64,000 bases of DNA from Globodera rostochiensis (lineage: Eukaryota; Nematoda; Chromadorea; Rhabditida; Heteroderidae): the NCBI GenBank assembly GCA_018350325.1, contig JAEVLN010000009.1:393388-457387 (forward strand), in the 5' to 3' direction. Below, piece by piece: positions 48,883 to 58,710 of the stretch; the stretch's first letter is position 1; each line of letters opens with the position of its first letter. The notes under the pieces are model-generated. The model made no database searches. It was not told where the DNA came from and worked only from the letters and a program-made list of their open reading frames with translations. Both the position numbers and the translations under genes were made by a program.

Positions 48883-50610
48883 CTAATCGATCGGGCTCAT
48901 CGAAACGTTCTGCGAGGGCTCACGATCACGGTTGGCTTCCAGATTCGTCGGAGTCCCAGGCGGTACCAACGGCAGTCCGAAGATCGCGTTCAAAATGTTC
49001 AACATTTTCACATTTTGGTCCTCCGGACTTCGCCTAACGTCTCGAAGATCTTTCTCGGCCAACCAGGCCTTCGATTTTCGGCTCGGCTCGTCGATGTTGT
49101 ATCGCCGGGTGTGATATTCCCGGTGTCTGCCGCCTGAAGTTGTCCGTTCCGCGTTTTGGGCGACGAATTGTCTGGGCCTTGTTTCCGTGTGATGCCATTT
49201 TCCCCGGTTCAGCACTACCCTATTGGCTGCTACCGTTTTCAGGGAACCCAAAAGTCCCAATTTGTCCATCATGTCGAGGCCCAACACGTTTTCATCGCCT
49301 TCCTTGGCGGCATAAAATTTCCCTTTTGTCGTCTGTCCCCCGAACGAAAAAATTGCCTCACCCTTTCCCAAGAAAGGGCGGATCGTCCCGTCGAACAGTT
49401 TTGCTTTCTCACCGCAGTAGAACAACCGAGGGCTGCCGATCAACCGGTGGGTTCTCTTGTCCACCACCGTGACTTCGGCGCCGGTATCGACCAGAAATTT
49501 CACTTTCTTTCCATTTACCACAATTGGGGCCTCAATCATGTTGTGTGAGTGGTTTATCGAATTTACCAACTTCACTCCCCCAAGCCGAACGGTATTTGTC
49601 GGGATTTGGCTCTTCCGATCTCCATTTCTTTGAAGCCAGGCCTGATGCGGCTCACACATTCGCTCCCGATGGCCAAATCCATTGCACTTTCGGCAATTCC
49701 AATTCCGATGTGGACAGTTTCGCGGAGGATGTTGGCTTCCGCACCGCCAGCATTCGCGCTGCTTCCAATCTTTGAAGCTCGAGGAATCACTTCTATTCGA
49801 AGAGTTACCCAAATTCTTTCGCCTCGGGGATGGCGACTTCCTTGTCTTCTGCACGGCATTCAACGCCGGCGAATAACTTGGCGCCTCAATGGCCCTGGCC
49901 TCCGAAACTGTCGCTTGAAAGTTGATCAACTCTTCGACCACACTTTCATATTTGGCGTTCGTTCCGTCCATCGCCAATTTTGCCAAAATGCGTTGTCGCA
50001 GTATAGCGTCGCTGTGCGACTTCAATGCCGTCAGTAACATGAGGCAATAAAATTGTTCCTTGCTCAGCTCGTCAAATTTAAAATCCGCTAACAACTTCTT
50101 GTGGCGATTGACGAACTGGCGGAAGTCTTCGCCCTCTCCCCTCACCGCTTTCAGGCACTCGTACCTGTCGATGAAGATGGACTGGGGTTTGGCGAATAAT
50201 TTCTCCAACTTCTGGATGGTTGTCGCAAAATTGAAGTCCGTCACCGCCGACGGGAGGACTGAGCGACTGTACTCGCTGAACGCCATTTCACTCAGCTTGT
50301 TCATCAGGCATTTGACCTTTGTTTCGTCTGTTGCCGTCGGCGCTGCACAATCAAGCGCAAATTTGAAGCGATCGAGCCATTCCGCGACTCGGCTTTTCTC
50401 GTCGCTGGGCTCAAACAGTGAAACGTCCGGCAGCGCTGGGATAGTAATTGCAGCCGGAATACTGGGCTGGCCAGCGGCTGTCGCGTTTTGGTTGGCCAGC
50501 AATTGAGCAATCTGCTGAGTTTGTTGCTGCACCAATTTTTGTTGTTGCTCCATCTGCTGTTGCTGTTGAGTCAGCAATTTTATCAGCTGATCGATATTCG
50601 GTTGTGTCAT
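48883..50610 (-). CDS. Gag-protease polyprotein of the Gypsy-like element
   Basis: Single open frame of 575 residues. A Gln-rich start (LTQQQQQMEQQQK) precedes a gag-like helical domain (VAEWLDRFKFAL ... FIDRYECLKAVRGEGEDF ... FVNRHKKLLADFKFDELS). Next is a double zinc knuckle (CWRCGSQHPPRNC, CRKCNGFGHRERMC), then a retroviral-type aspartic protease with FLVDTGAEVTVVD and a second strand VLGLDMMDKLGLLG. The frame ends in-phase without continuing into pol. Intact reading frame implies recent insertion or mobilisation in trans by a full element. Confidence 0.93.
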   Translation of the reverse strand: MTQPNIDQLIKLLTQQQQQMEQQQKLVQQQTQQIAQLLANQNATAAGQPSIPAAITIPALPDVSLFEPSDEKSRVAEWLDRFKFALDCAAPTATDETKVKCLMNKLSEMAFSEYSRSVLPSAVTDFNFATTIQKLEKLFAKPQSIFIDRYECLKAVRGEGEDFRQFVNRHKKLLADFKFDELSKEQFYCLMLLTALKSHSDAILRQRILAKLAMDGTNAKYESVVEELINFQATVSEARAIEAPSYSPALNAVQKTRKSPSPRRKNLGNSSNRSDSSSFKDWKQRECWRCGSQHPPRNCPHRNWNCRKCNGFGHRERMCEPHQAWLQRNGDRKSQIPTNTVRLGGVKLVNSINHSHNMIEAPIVVNGKKVKFLVDTGAEVTVVDKRTHRLIGSPRLFYCGEKAKLFDGTIRPFLGKGEAIFSFGGQTTKGKFYAAKEGDENVLGLDMMDKLGLLGSLKTVAANRVVLNRGKWHHTETRPRQFVAQNAERTTSGGRHREYHTRRYNIDEPSRKSKAWLAEKDLRDVRRSPEDQNVKMLNILNAIFGLPLVPPGTPTNLEANRDREPSQNVSMSPID

Positions 50611-50957
50611 TGCTCACCGATGATTGACCGACCGCACCCGGCGGATTTTTGTTGATTTGGTAGGAAAAACCGCACCCAGCGGAACCGCCTCAACCCCCTG
50701 GGTTGTTTGGTTTTTGTTGATAAAATTGGGAAAAACCGCGCCTAGCGGACTTTTCCTGCCGACTGATGGTTGAACTGCACCTGGCAGACCTTTCTCCCAC
50801 CTAGGGTATACTCGGTTTTCGTCGAATCACGTTTAATCGCACCTAGCGAATTAAACGGGTAGATGTCGAACTTCCGAAGTGACGCTAGTTCAAGCAATTC
50901 GGGACCTGTCCGCAATTGCTGCGTTTAGTGCTTGATTTCTGCACGGGCGTCGCCAGT

Positions 50958-51257
50958 TGTTGGGTCCTTGCTTTGGACCAACAAACTATTTAAATAAAAT
51001 ATTTATTGGGGACAAATAAAATATAAATAATCGATGGAGGGTCGGCACGGAGCACAATTTGGGGAATAATCCAAAAGAACAAATGTAACAATATGACCTC
51101 CACCAAAGAGGGGAGGTCAAAAATGGACTGAAACGGTGTGTCTGACTCTCCTGTGAGAGATCAGACACAAAGGCAATACGAAGGGATGGGAGGGGGAAAA
51201 GATCACAATTAAATGTCAGAACGCCAAGAAGCATTCTCGGGTGATCCCACCCGAACA
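50958..51257 (-). repeat. 5' LTR, complete
   Basis: Bounded by tgtt...aaca inverted termini; 300 bp. Confidence 0.85.
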
Positions 51258-51581
51258 ACAATTTGTGCTATTGCATATGGCAATTGTTATGCTTTTGTAT
51301 TATTGCGATAAATTTGTTATTTGTTTTTATCAATTATTTTGTTGCATAAAATTCGAATTATCAAATGATAATAAAAGCTTAGGAAACAAATTTTGATATG
51401 TGACTTTAATGACTATTTTTAAAATACTTTTTTCTTAACAAGTCGATTAAAATTTAAAAGACTTTCCGGGCACATTTATCTGGCAGTAATATTTATGTAA
51501 ATTTATTGCAGTTTATTTATGAAAATGTTTAAAATAGTGAAATAGCAAAAGGACGTCTGTAAGTAAATTAAATATTTACTA
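51258..51581. other. AT-rich spacer
   Basis: Nothing recognised. Confidence 0.4.
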
Positions 51582-53055
51582 TCATTTTCCGGGTGAATAT
51601 ATTCGGCCGCGTGGCCGCGTTCTATTCCCGCAACGATTGCAACTTTTTGGGCATTGCCAATTCATCAAATCGTTGTAAAGCTAAAAGCAATAATTAAAAG
51701 CATCTAATTATGTAATTTCATCTAATTATGTAATTTCATCTAATTATGTAATTTCATCTAATTATGTAATTTCATCTAAATGTATATTTTCTGGCTACCG
51801 TTTTCTCACAGTAACCGGCCCGTTGTCTGTCCGGACAATCGGTGCCCAAATCATCGCAAGTTCCCGGGCACACATTGCACGTTTTTGGACATTCGCGCAC
51901 CATTTGATCATAAGCATACTGAAAAGCCAGCCATTAAACAAGCCATTGATTAATTATATATTAATATTAATTGCAAAAAAAAAAAGAAAATTCAAATTTT
52001 AGGGGGTGGTATTCGCGAGGCGCCCGCCCCAAATTGTCATAAACCGGCATTTTTATGAATAAAACAAAATTTAAAAAACAAAACTAAATAATTAAAAAGA
52101 ATTTCCGCACTTTAAGGCCCAATTAGAGCGGGCACTACCAAAAAAGTTTTAAAAACAACTTAAATTTTAATCAATTTTATGGTTGCTTCCCTCTTTAACC
52201 CAAACAAATTGATTTTAACATAAAAATCCGGGACCAATTAATTATACTTCAATTATGCACAGGTCGGCGCGCTGCTCACAGTTATTGGCCACATCCGTAC
52301 AGCCTTCACTTTTATTATTTTAAACATTAACTCGCTTTATTTAAAAAATATTAATTATCAAAATAAAATATTCACAATGATTTAATATTATACAAACCAG
52401 TGCCATTAGAACCGCCGGGTCCCGGGACTGCTGGAGGGCCTAGACATTTAAATTCGATGAACCTCAAATATGTAGGGCACACTTACAGCAATATTCAATT
52501 CCATCGCTCATTCTTTTGCATATCCTCGACGGGTCAGAAGGGCATATTCCATTTCGGCATCTTTTCGATTTTACAAAAATATTTGTCACAATTTATTCGT
52601 AAAATCTTAATTACCTTCCATTCTGTGTGCCAAGTGCCACCCGGGTTGGCACCGCATCGTCACAATACGCTGCGCAACAATACCATCGTCCATTGTTCTG
52701 GCCCAACTCGCACCCGAGTGCCCTCGTGTCCGTGCAAATTGGCGGATTCCCTTGGCATCTTATCAAATTAAAGTTTTTTATTATTTTAGAAAACATTTTG
52801 AAATTAGAGCAAATTTTTGCTTTTTGAATTTTTGTAAAATTGAATTGGTCTCAGATGTTAGAAAATTCAGAATTCATTCAAAAGGTTATATTTAACCGAT
52901 CAATCCCGAAAATATTGAAATTAATTTAGATTAATTATCAGAAAGTTTCAGTACTGAGCCAGCCCCGGCTGTCCATCACTGCAAATATGCTGCGACAGAC
53001 AAAAGTTCAAAATTAAAAGATTTATAAGTGATAAAATAATAATTCGGTCATTCAT
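51582..53055 (-). CDS. Secreted protein with two CC modules and two ShK modules
   Basis: Seven exons (52955-53055, 52615-52758, 52487-52560, 52398-52439, 52248-52303, 51799-51918, 51582-51680) give 211 residues. Exon 1: signal peptide (MNDRIIILSLINLLILNFCL). Two related modules follow: CQGNPPICTDTRALGC...GRWYCC and CRNGICPSDPSRICK...GIEYCC. After a Pro/Gly linker come two ShK (ShKT) domains: CTDVANNCEQRADLC..YAYDQMVRECPKTCNVC, then CDDLGTDCPDRQRAGYC..YNDLMNWQCPKSCNRC, each with the six-Cys spacing. ShK domains in nematodes occur in secreted proteins and peptidase tails; some ShK peptides block potassium channels, but I see no basis to assign that here. Intron 6 carries an 18-bp tandem array. 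Confidence 0.88.
51702..51779. repeat. 18-bp tandem repeat in ShK-gene intron
   Basis: About four copies of catctaattatgtaattt. Confidence 0.95.
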
Positions 53056-54310
53056 ATTCTCTTAAATTACAATGAATGTATAATATTAAATAAAATATTG
53101 AGAGAATTAATTTTATAAGCATAGAATAAAATCCATTGAAAACGGTTAAAATGAAATTAAAAAATTAGTTGCAAAGCTGTGCAAACTTTTAATGTGAATT
53201 CACTATTTGAATTGCTTTTGATAAATTTGATTGTGCACGCAGAAATTGAATTTTGTTTTTAATATTCTGCGTATTTAAAAAAAAAATTATGCGTTTGAAA
53301 TCCTTGCGGGAATTAATTTTATGTAAGTGATCAAAAGCTGATTTTTTTTTGGAATATTATACTATTATGCTTTGTTAAACCTAAAGAATTAAATAGGAAA
53401 TTTAAATTTTGGAAATTTAAATGATTTCTTATGGTTTCATTTATGTAAATCTTTCAAAATTTCGACATGTTGCAAAGTTTACGTCAATCCCAACGACAAA
53501 AAGTTCCGTATTCTTTGCTACAAAAGTGCGTTTACCGATGCTCTGTTTGGCCGCCAAATCTCAGCTCAAATTTCGCAGAATCCCTCCGTTTGGCAATTTG
53601 TCAACCGCGCCGCTTATGCTAATTATAATAAAATTGGTTATTAAATAAACATTTAAATTAACACCGGTTTATATCAATTTGACTTCGCATTCCTCAAATT
53701 CTTTTTCTCTTCACCTTTTTTCGTTTTACTTTTTTAAATTTTTGCCAATTATGAACTAAAAAGTGCAATTCCCAAATTACTTATATTAAACAAAAAAAAA
53801 TCATTTTTTTCATTAAATTGAATTAAATTTTATTTCAACTCGACCAAATGTAAAAGTAATAAAAGTTGTTTTCGTTTTCAACCCAACATTTTCCAATCGG
53901 CGAGGGGGGGGGGGGCTCGGACCAAGGACATTTTGCGCCCAAGGCGAAATGCTGTGGACGTGTCGCACCATTAAAAAGTTTCGCGACCGCATTCACTAAA
54001 AGCACTTTGTTAACGCTCAAACAAAATGCTGATAAATCGGCTATAAAAAGCCGTTGATGAAATTATTCAATTTCAAATTATAATTTATGTTAAAATTTTA
54101 GCACACAAAACAAATGATTCTTTTTTGAATTGTAATTTATGTTAAAATTTCAGCACACAAAACAAATTATTCATTTTCGAATGAATACTTTCAGCACACA
54201 AAACAAATTATTCATTTTCGAATGAATACTTTCAGCACACAAAACAAATTATTTCATTTTCGAATAAATATAATTTATGTTAAAATTTTAGCATTACAAA
54301 TTAAATCGCA
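53056..54310. other. Intergenic with an orphan coding-like segment
   Basis: On the plus strand 53475-53640 reads KVYVNPNDKKFRILCYKSAF, then TDALFGRQISAQISQNPS and VWQFVNRAAYANYNKI with no stops and balanced codon use. It could be an exon of an unknown or transposon gene; partner exons were not found. 54070-54300 contains a repeated 'agcacacaaaacaaattatt' motif (three to four copies). Confidence 0.35.
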
Positions 54311-54898
54311 ATGAGTCAAATTGCTCTTTTCATCTTCATCCAAATTGCGCTTTGTGGAGCCGCCTTAGGCGGTGAAGCGGCGGATATTGAAGTCTTTCCA
54401 TTGTTTAAATATAAAATATCTTTCTAATTAACAAAACATAAATATTTTAATAATAAAAAGCAATTTTTACAAAATTATTTAAATAAATAAAATTAAATTA
54501 TTTGTTTCACAAAATTATTTAAATAAAATTCAAAATGATTTTAGGTCTGTTTGTTGCCGAAAGAGACTGGCCTTGGCAGGGCCGCCTTCAAAAAATTCTA
54601 TTTTGACAACAACGAGCGCTCGTGCAAAGTAAACGTTGACAATTAGAAGAAATGCCCCCAATTAACGCTTTTAGCTAATGAAAAGGCTTTCACTATAGGC
54701 TAAGAAGCATTGGCCAATTAACTTTTGGTAAATTGTCATTTAAATAATTCAGCAATTCATTTACGGCGGATCGGGCGGAAATGGAAATCGATTCGACACA
54801 AAGCAAGAATGTGAAAATGTGTGCAAGGTAAATAAATTATAGCATTTACTAATTACCTATGAAATATTTAAAAGTTTCATTTATATTTTCAGAAATGA
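54311..54898 (+). CDS. Secreted Kunitz/BPTI-fold protein lacking the 14-38 disulfide pair
   Basis: Four exons (54311-54391, 54545-54628, 54753-54827, 54893-54898), all phase 0, give 81 residues. Signal peptide: [19 protein letters not shown]. The single domain aligns to Kunitz: [21 protein letters not shown] then [20 protein letters not shown] and [11 protein letters not shown]. The four Cys of the outer disulfides (5-55, 30-51 in BPTI numbering) are kept. The other pair is gone: the Cys of 'GPC' is Gly (GLGRA) and the Cys of 'GGC' is Ser (GGSGGN). Loss of the disulfide that holds the reactive loop suggests weakened or altered protease inhibition. The exon 1 donor (gtcttt) is weak. Confidence 0.88.
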
Positions 54899-55544
54899 GC
54901 GGAGACCGATCGAACATTGAAAGGCGAAGAATTTATTGAATCAATCTGATTTATTTAAATGAGAACACATTGTTATCTAAAAATTTAAATGCTTAAAAAT
55001 CTCATCCTTAGGGTTGTACTTTTTTCCCGGTTAGTCCCGGCCTGACCGGGGCGCGATCCGGGAGTTGTCCGTTTAACCATTTAATAATAAAATCAGATTT
55101 ATTATTTTTGAAATAAAAAATAATGCCTTATAATCTTTTGGACAATAAAACAACCAATTGTTTTGTTTTTTGTGTTCGGCGGCCTCTCCGAATTCCCCCC
55201 CCCCCCCACTTTCTTTTTACTCCCATTCAATTTGTCTTGCAATAGAAAACTTTCTCGGAATTGCGGAAATCTCTCAAACACAACGAACATCGTCAGAAGC
55301 GGAGACAGCTGTTCAGAACGAATTTTGCCGATTGCCCCACTCATTTCAAAAGTCTTAAGCCTCCCCCCCCCCCAAATTTCCATTCATTTTTTAAAGAATT
55401 AATTAATTAAATGTTTGAGAGAGTTTAATACATTCAAAGTCTAAAGCCCCACTCCCCCAAATTTCCATTTTATAGCAAAAAAATGTTTTTGAAATTGAAT
55501 CTTTTTAACTAATTAATGAATAAGTTTTGAGCAAATTGTAGCAA
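54899..55544. other. Intergenic
   Basis: Contains poly-C tracts and a 'cccggttagtcccgg' fragment like that near 44670. A minus-strand frame (about 55102-55346) looks weakly coding but has no supporting features. Confidence 0.35.
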
Positions 55545-56041
55545 ATGGCGGACAATGGCGAGGGAGACGGCCGTTATCGCGAACTGAAAGACGGGCTTTA
55601 CCACGGCTATCAGCCACTTCGGGCACGCAAACAAACCAACTTCACTTACACACCAAACTTTGTGCCGGGCGCGTTGAACATGTAAATAAATACAAATAAA
55701 TTCAATTAAAATTTACATTTTTTGATTTTGATGATTCTAAGCGTTCGGCTTATTTTAAAACAGAAAAAGCTAAAATTATTGCCAAGGTGATTCAAAATTT
55801 CACCCCCAGCTCGGTGGCCCGTGATTTGGATTCGATCCCCTCCGGGCCCAAGGAAGACGGGGCACAATACCAAATGATTTCAGCACACAAAGTCAACAGA
55901 GCTCCAAAGGTACGAGGAATTCTTCCAAATTTTTTACGTAATTTGTCTTTTTAATTATCTTTTTAGCCAGAAGACCCCTATGCTTGGTTCAAACCAAAAG
56001 AAAAGCAATTTGAGACGGAGCAACGAGAAGTTGCCGAATGA
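55545..56041 (+). CDS. Small soluble protein, unknown (one junction unresolved)
   Basis: Exon 1 (55545-55681) encodes MADNGEGDGRYRELKDGLYH then GYQPLRARKQTNFTYTPNFV. Exon 2 (about 55742 or 55764 to 55909) encodes KIIAKVIQNFTPSSVARDLD then SIPSGPKEDGAQYQMISAHK. Exon 3 (55967-56041) encodes PEDPYAWFKPKEKQFETEQR. Exons 2 and 3 join in phase 0. Exon 1 to 2 does not close with its obvious donor (at/gtaaat): every AG acceptor nearby leaves the frame off by one. An A-run of five at 55764-55768 could hide an indel. No signal peptide. Not recognised. Confidence 0.5.
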
Positions 56042-56489
56042 ATCATTGGATTATTCGTCAAAAATTAATTGCACTATTTGAATTAATTAAATATTTAACC
56101 ATCTTTTTCTAGCAAGTCATGTGTCTTTGGAGAAATTCTAATAGATAAATGCCAAAAGTAATTAAATTGGCTTGGAAAGGGTGTGAATTGATTGGTTATT
56201 AAAATATCCATTCAAATTGATCAATTTGGTGGCCACTTAGTTTTCAATTTTCATTTGTACGACGACATTTGTCGACCTCCTCGCTGTGGGGGTATCGTAT
56301 TGTTCAGTTGGTGGGTTACGGTTTTCCCGATGGTTCTGTTTCGTCCAGCTGTGGATTGTTTCCCGTTGTTGTACATCGACTGAACTGTGCCGACGGACTG
56401 CAAATTTTCACTGTTAATGCCGAAAATGTACAGCACACTGAAAAACAATTGGACGGAAGCTTTTCGGTATGGACGAAAGGTCAGAATTG

Positions 56490-58710
56490 TAGGGCTGCTC
56501 GAGATTCTCGGTCTCGGTTCTCGAGTCGAGAAATTTCTCGGTTTTTTTGGGTCTCGGTCTCGGTTCTCGGTCTCGGGTTTTTAGTCTCGGAAAACGAGAC
56601 TTTTTTGCACTGGTAAAGATTGCCTTTTTCTAATCATTTCATCCTTTGAAGCCAAACTCAAAATTAGTGTGAGGTCATTTCGCCAATACAATTTAAAATT
56701 TAAATGTAAACAAAATTCGTACTTTTAATTTATTTTTTTTCTCACTATTTTATGCTATATATTTTTTAAATAGAATGGATATTGAAATGGCTTTATCAAA
56801 TGATATTGAAAATGAAACTGAGGAGCAATATGACGAAGTATTCTTGGACGAAACGGAGAACAACAACCCCAAACTTGATTATGGACAAATAAAAAGAAAA
56901 AGAAGAATTTTTTGAGGTACTTTTTTAAGCCGAACCTGATCTTCAAATTTTACTTAGTTAATTAAGTTTGACTGCCCATTACATCGATGAAGGTTTTGAA
57001 CGAAAATGGAAGGTTCTAAGCACTGAACCAATGAATGAGGCGCACACCGGACAAAACATTCGACAATGTATCTCAGAAATTTTGAAACAATTTGAAATTG
57101 ATCTCAATCGAGTTCATGTTATTTTACGGGATGCAGCTTCCTCGATGATTAGCGCAACCGATGAATTGAATGTTGAAAACTTTGATTGCTTTTGCCATAA
57201 GCTCAATTTAGTAAGATTTGCCAGTAAACGTATCTAACTAATATTTTAGGCACTTTCTGACGGTCTCGAGCACCGTACAAAAAGCGTCCCGGAAATAAAA
57301 AAAGAAATTCAAATGTGCCGCGAATTGGTCGGATTTTATAATCGATCTAAGAATTTCCAAAACGTGCTTCGACGGCAACAGGATCTAATAGACGCACCCA
57401 AAACTGGACTGATTCAGGTGACTTTACAAAATTTTCGGTTGATTTTTGAAAAATCCTATTTTATAATTTTTGAAATTTAAGGATGTTATTACGCGTTGGA
57501 ATAGCACTCTGTATATGGTGGACCGCATCATCCAACAACAAAGGGCATTAAGTTTGGCGCAGATTGACTTCCCAGAATTAAAATTACCCAATTTTGAGTT
57601 GCTAAAAAACCTTTCAGCGGTAAAATCTCTAAATTGGTTCAGTTACAACTTTTCTTTTTGAGGTATTGGCTCCATTTGACAAGTTTACAAAACAACTTTC
57701 CAACAGAGATGAGTCCATTTCTTCGGTCCTCCCCATCTATCGGTGCCTTTTAACAATGTTGAATGAAAAGTGTACAGATTCTGACCCGATGAAACTTTTC
57801 AAAAAAATTGTCGTAAACGGATTGAAAACGCGAATGGCTAAATATGAGTGCAAAAGGTTAATAAATTTAAGCTCACTTATTTTGTGAACCAATTGACATT
57901 TTTCAGATTTTTGGTCATTGCTACCTTGATCGATCCGCGGTACAAAAATCATCCGAACATTTTTAGTTTGGAAGATCGCTTTCAAAACAAAGTCCTTTTG
58001 AAAACGGAAGTGGAATTGTTTATAAACCCAAGCCGACGTTTTTCCGACTCGGATTCAAACAATGGGCCTGTTATTCAGCATTCCGATAATCCAATGGCCA
58101 ATTTTTTGTTTACCGATCCCGAGTTCTCTGGCGCAATTCTTTCACAAAACGATTCAACAGAAAATGAGATTGGGCAAGAAATTGATTCATTTTTTAAAGT
58201 AAGCTACAATTTTTTTAAATATAGACGCATCGTATTTTGTAGACTTCAACTATTGCATCTGACACTAATCCTTTGGAATTTTGGAGGCACAACACAACAT
58301 ACCCTCACATTAAACAAATTGTGCCGAAATTTTTGTGCCCTCCACCTGGAAGTGTAGAGTCAGAAAGGACGTTCAGCAAGTTGTCTGAAATCTATTGTCC
58401 TAACCGATCGAGTCTCTCGGAGACACATGGAAAGCAACAACTTTTTTTACATTTCAATTTTGATGGATAATATTTTAATGTAAAATATTTTGTGTGGTTA
58501 TAAAAACAAATTCTTTTAGTGAATTGAAAAAAAAAAAATTAGAAATTTCTCGGTTCTCGGTTCCCGAGTCGAGAAATTTCTCGGTTTTTTTGGGTCTCGT
58601 TCTCGGTCTCGAGTCTCGGGGTCATTTCTCGGTCTCGGTTCTCGGTGTCATTTCTCGGTCTCGGTCTCGGTTCTCGATTCTCGGTAAATTTCAATTCCCG
58701 AGCAGCCCTA
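56490..58710 (+). mobile_element. hAT transposon (2.2 kb) with 8-bp target duplication
   Basis: Ends tagggctgctcg and its reverse complement. Flanked by cagaattg at 56482-56489 and 58711-58718. Both subterminal regions are dense in 'tctcggttctcgg' motifs, typical transposase-binding arrays. It encodes an intron-containing transposase truncated at its 5' half. Confidence 0.93.
56774..58470 (+). pseudogene. ZBED-type hAT transposase, 5' half missing
   Basis: After a short acidic leader (56774-56914) the sequence jumps to the catalytic middle. Exon-like blocks joined by good introns read SLTAHYIDEGFERKWKVLST; VHVILRDAASSMISA (second catalytic Asp); CHKLNL; DVITRWNSTLYMVDRII; LAPFDKFTKQLSNRDESISS; VIATLIDPRYKNHPN; and the dimerisation end EFWRHNTTYPHIKQIVPKFL then CPPPGSVESERTFSKLSEIY and NRSSLSE. 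The BED zinc finger and the first catalytic Asp region are absent, so this copy cannot encode an active enzyme; its introns and remaining frame are otherwise clean. Confidence 0.88.

Larger units (their letters stand above)
48647..51257 (-). mobile_element. Non-autonomous Gypsy-like LTR element (gag-protease only)
   Basis: The element reads on the minus strand. The 5' LTR is 50958-51257 (300 bp, starts tgttcggg and ends cccaaca in element orientation). The 3' LTR is recognisable only at 48647-48829, matching about 183 bp of its partner with few differences, then diverging. A primer-binding-like tggcgacgcccgtgc lies at 50941-50955, and a purine tract (aaaggggggaga) abuts the 3' LTR at 48830-48842. 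The interior encodes only gag and protease; no reverse transcriptase, RNase H or integrase is present. Confidence 0.85.

Noticed and set aside
50304..50617. Ala/Thr-rich minus frames over the gag start
   Set aside because: Alternative-frame shadows of the intact gag-protease frame.
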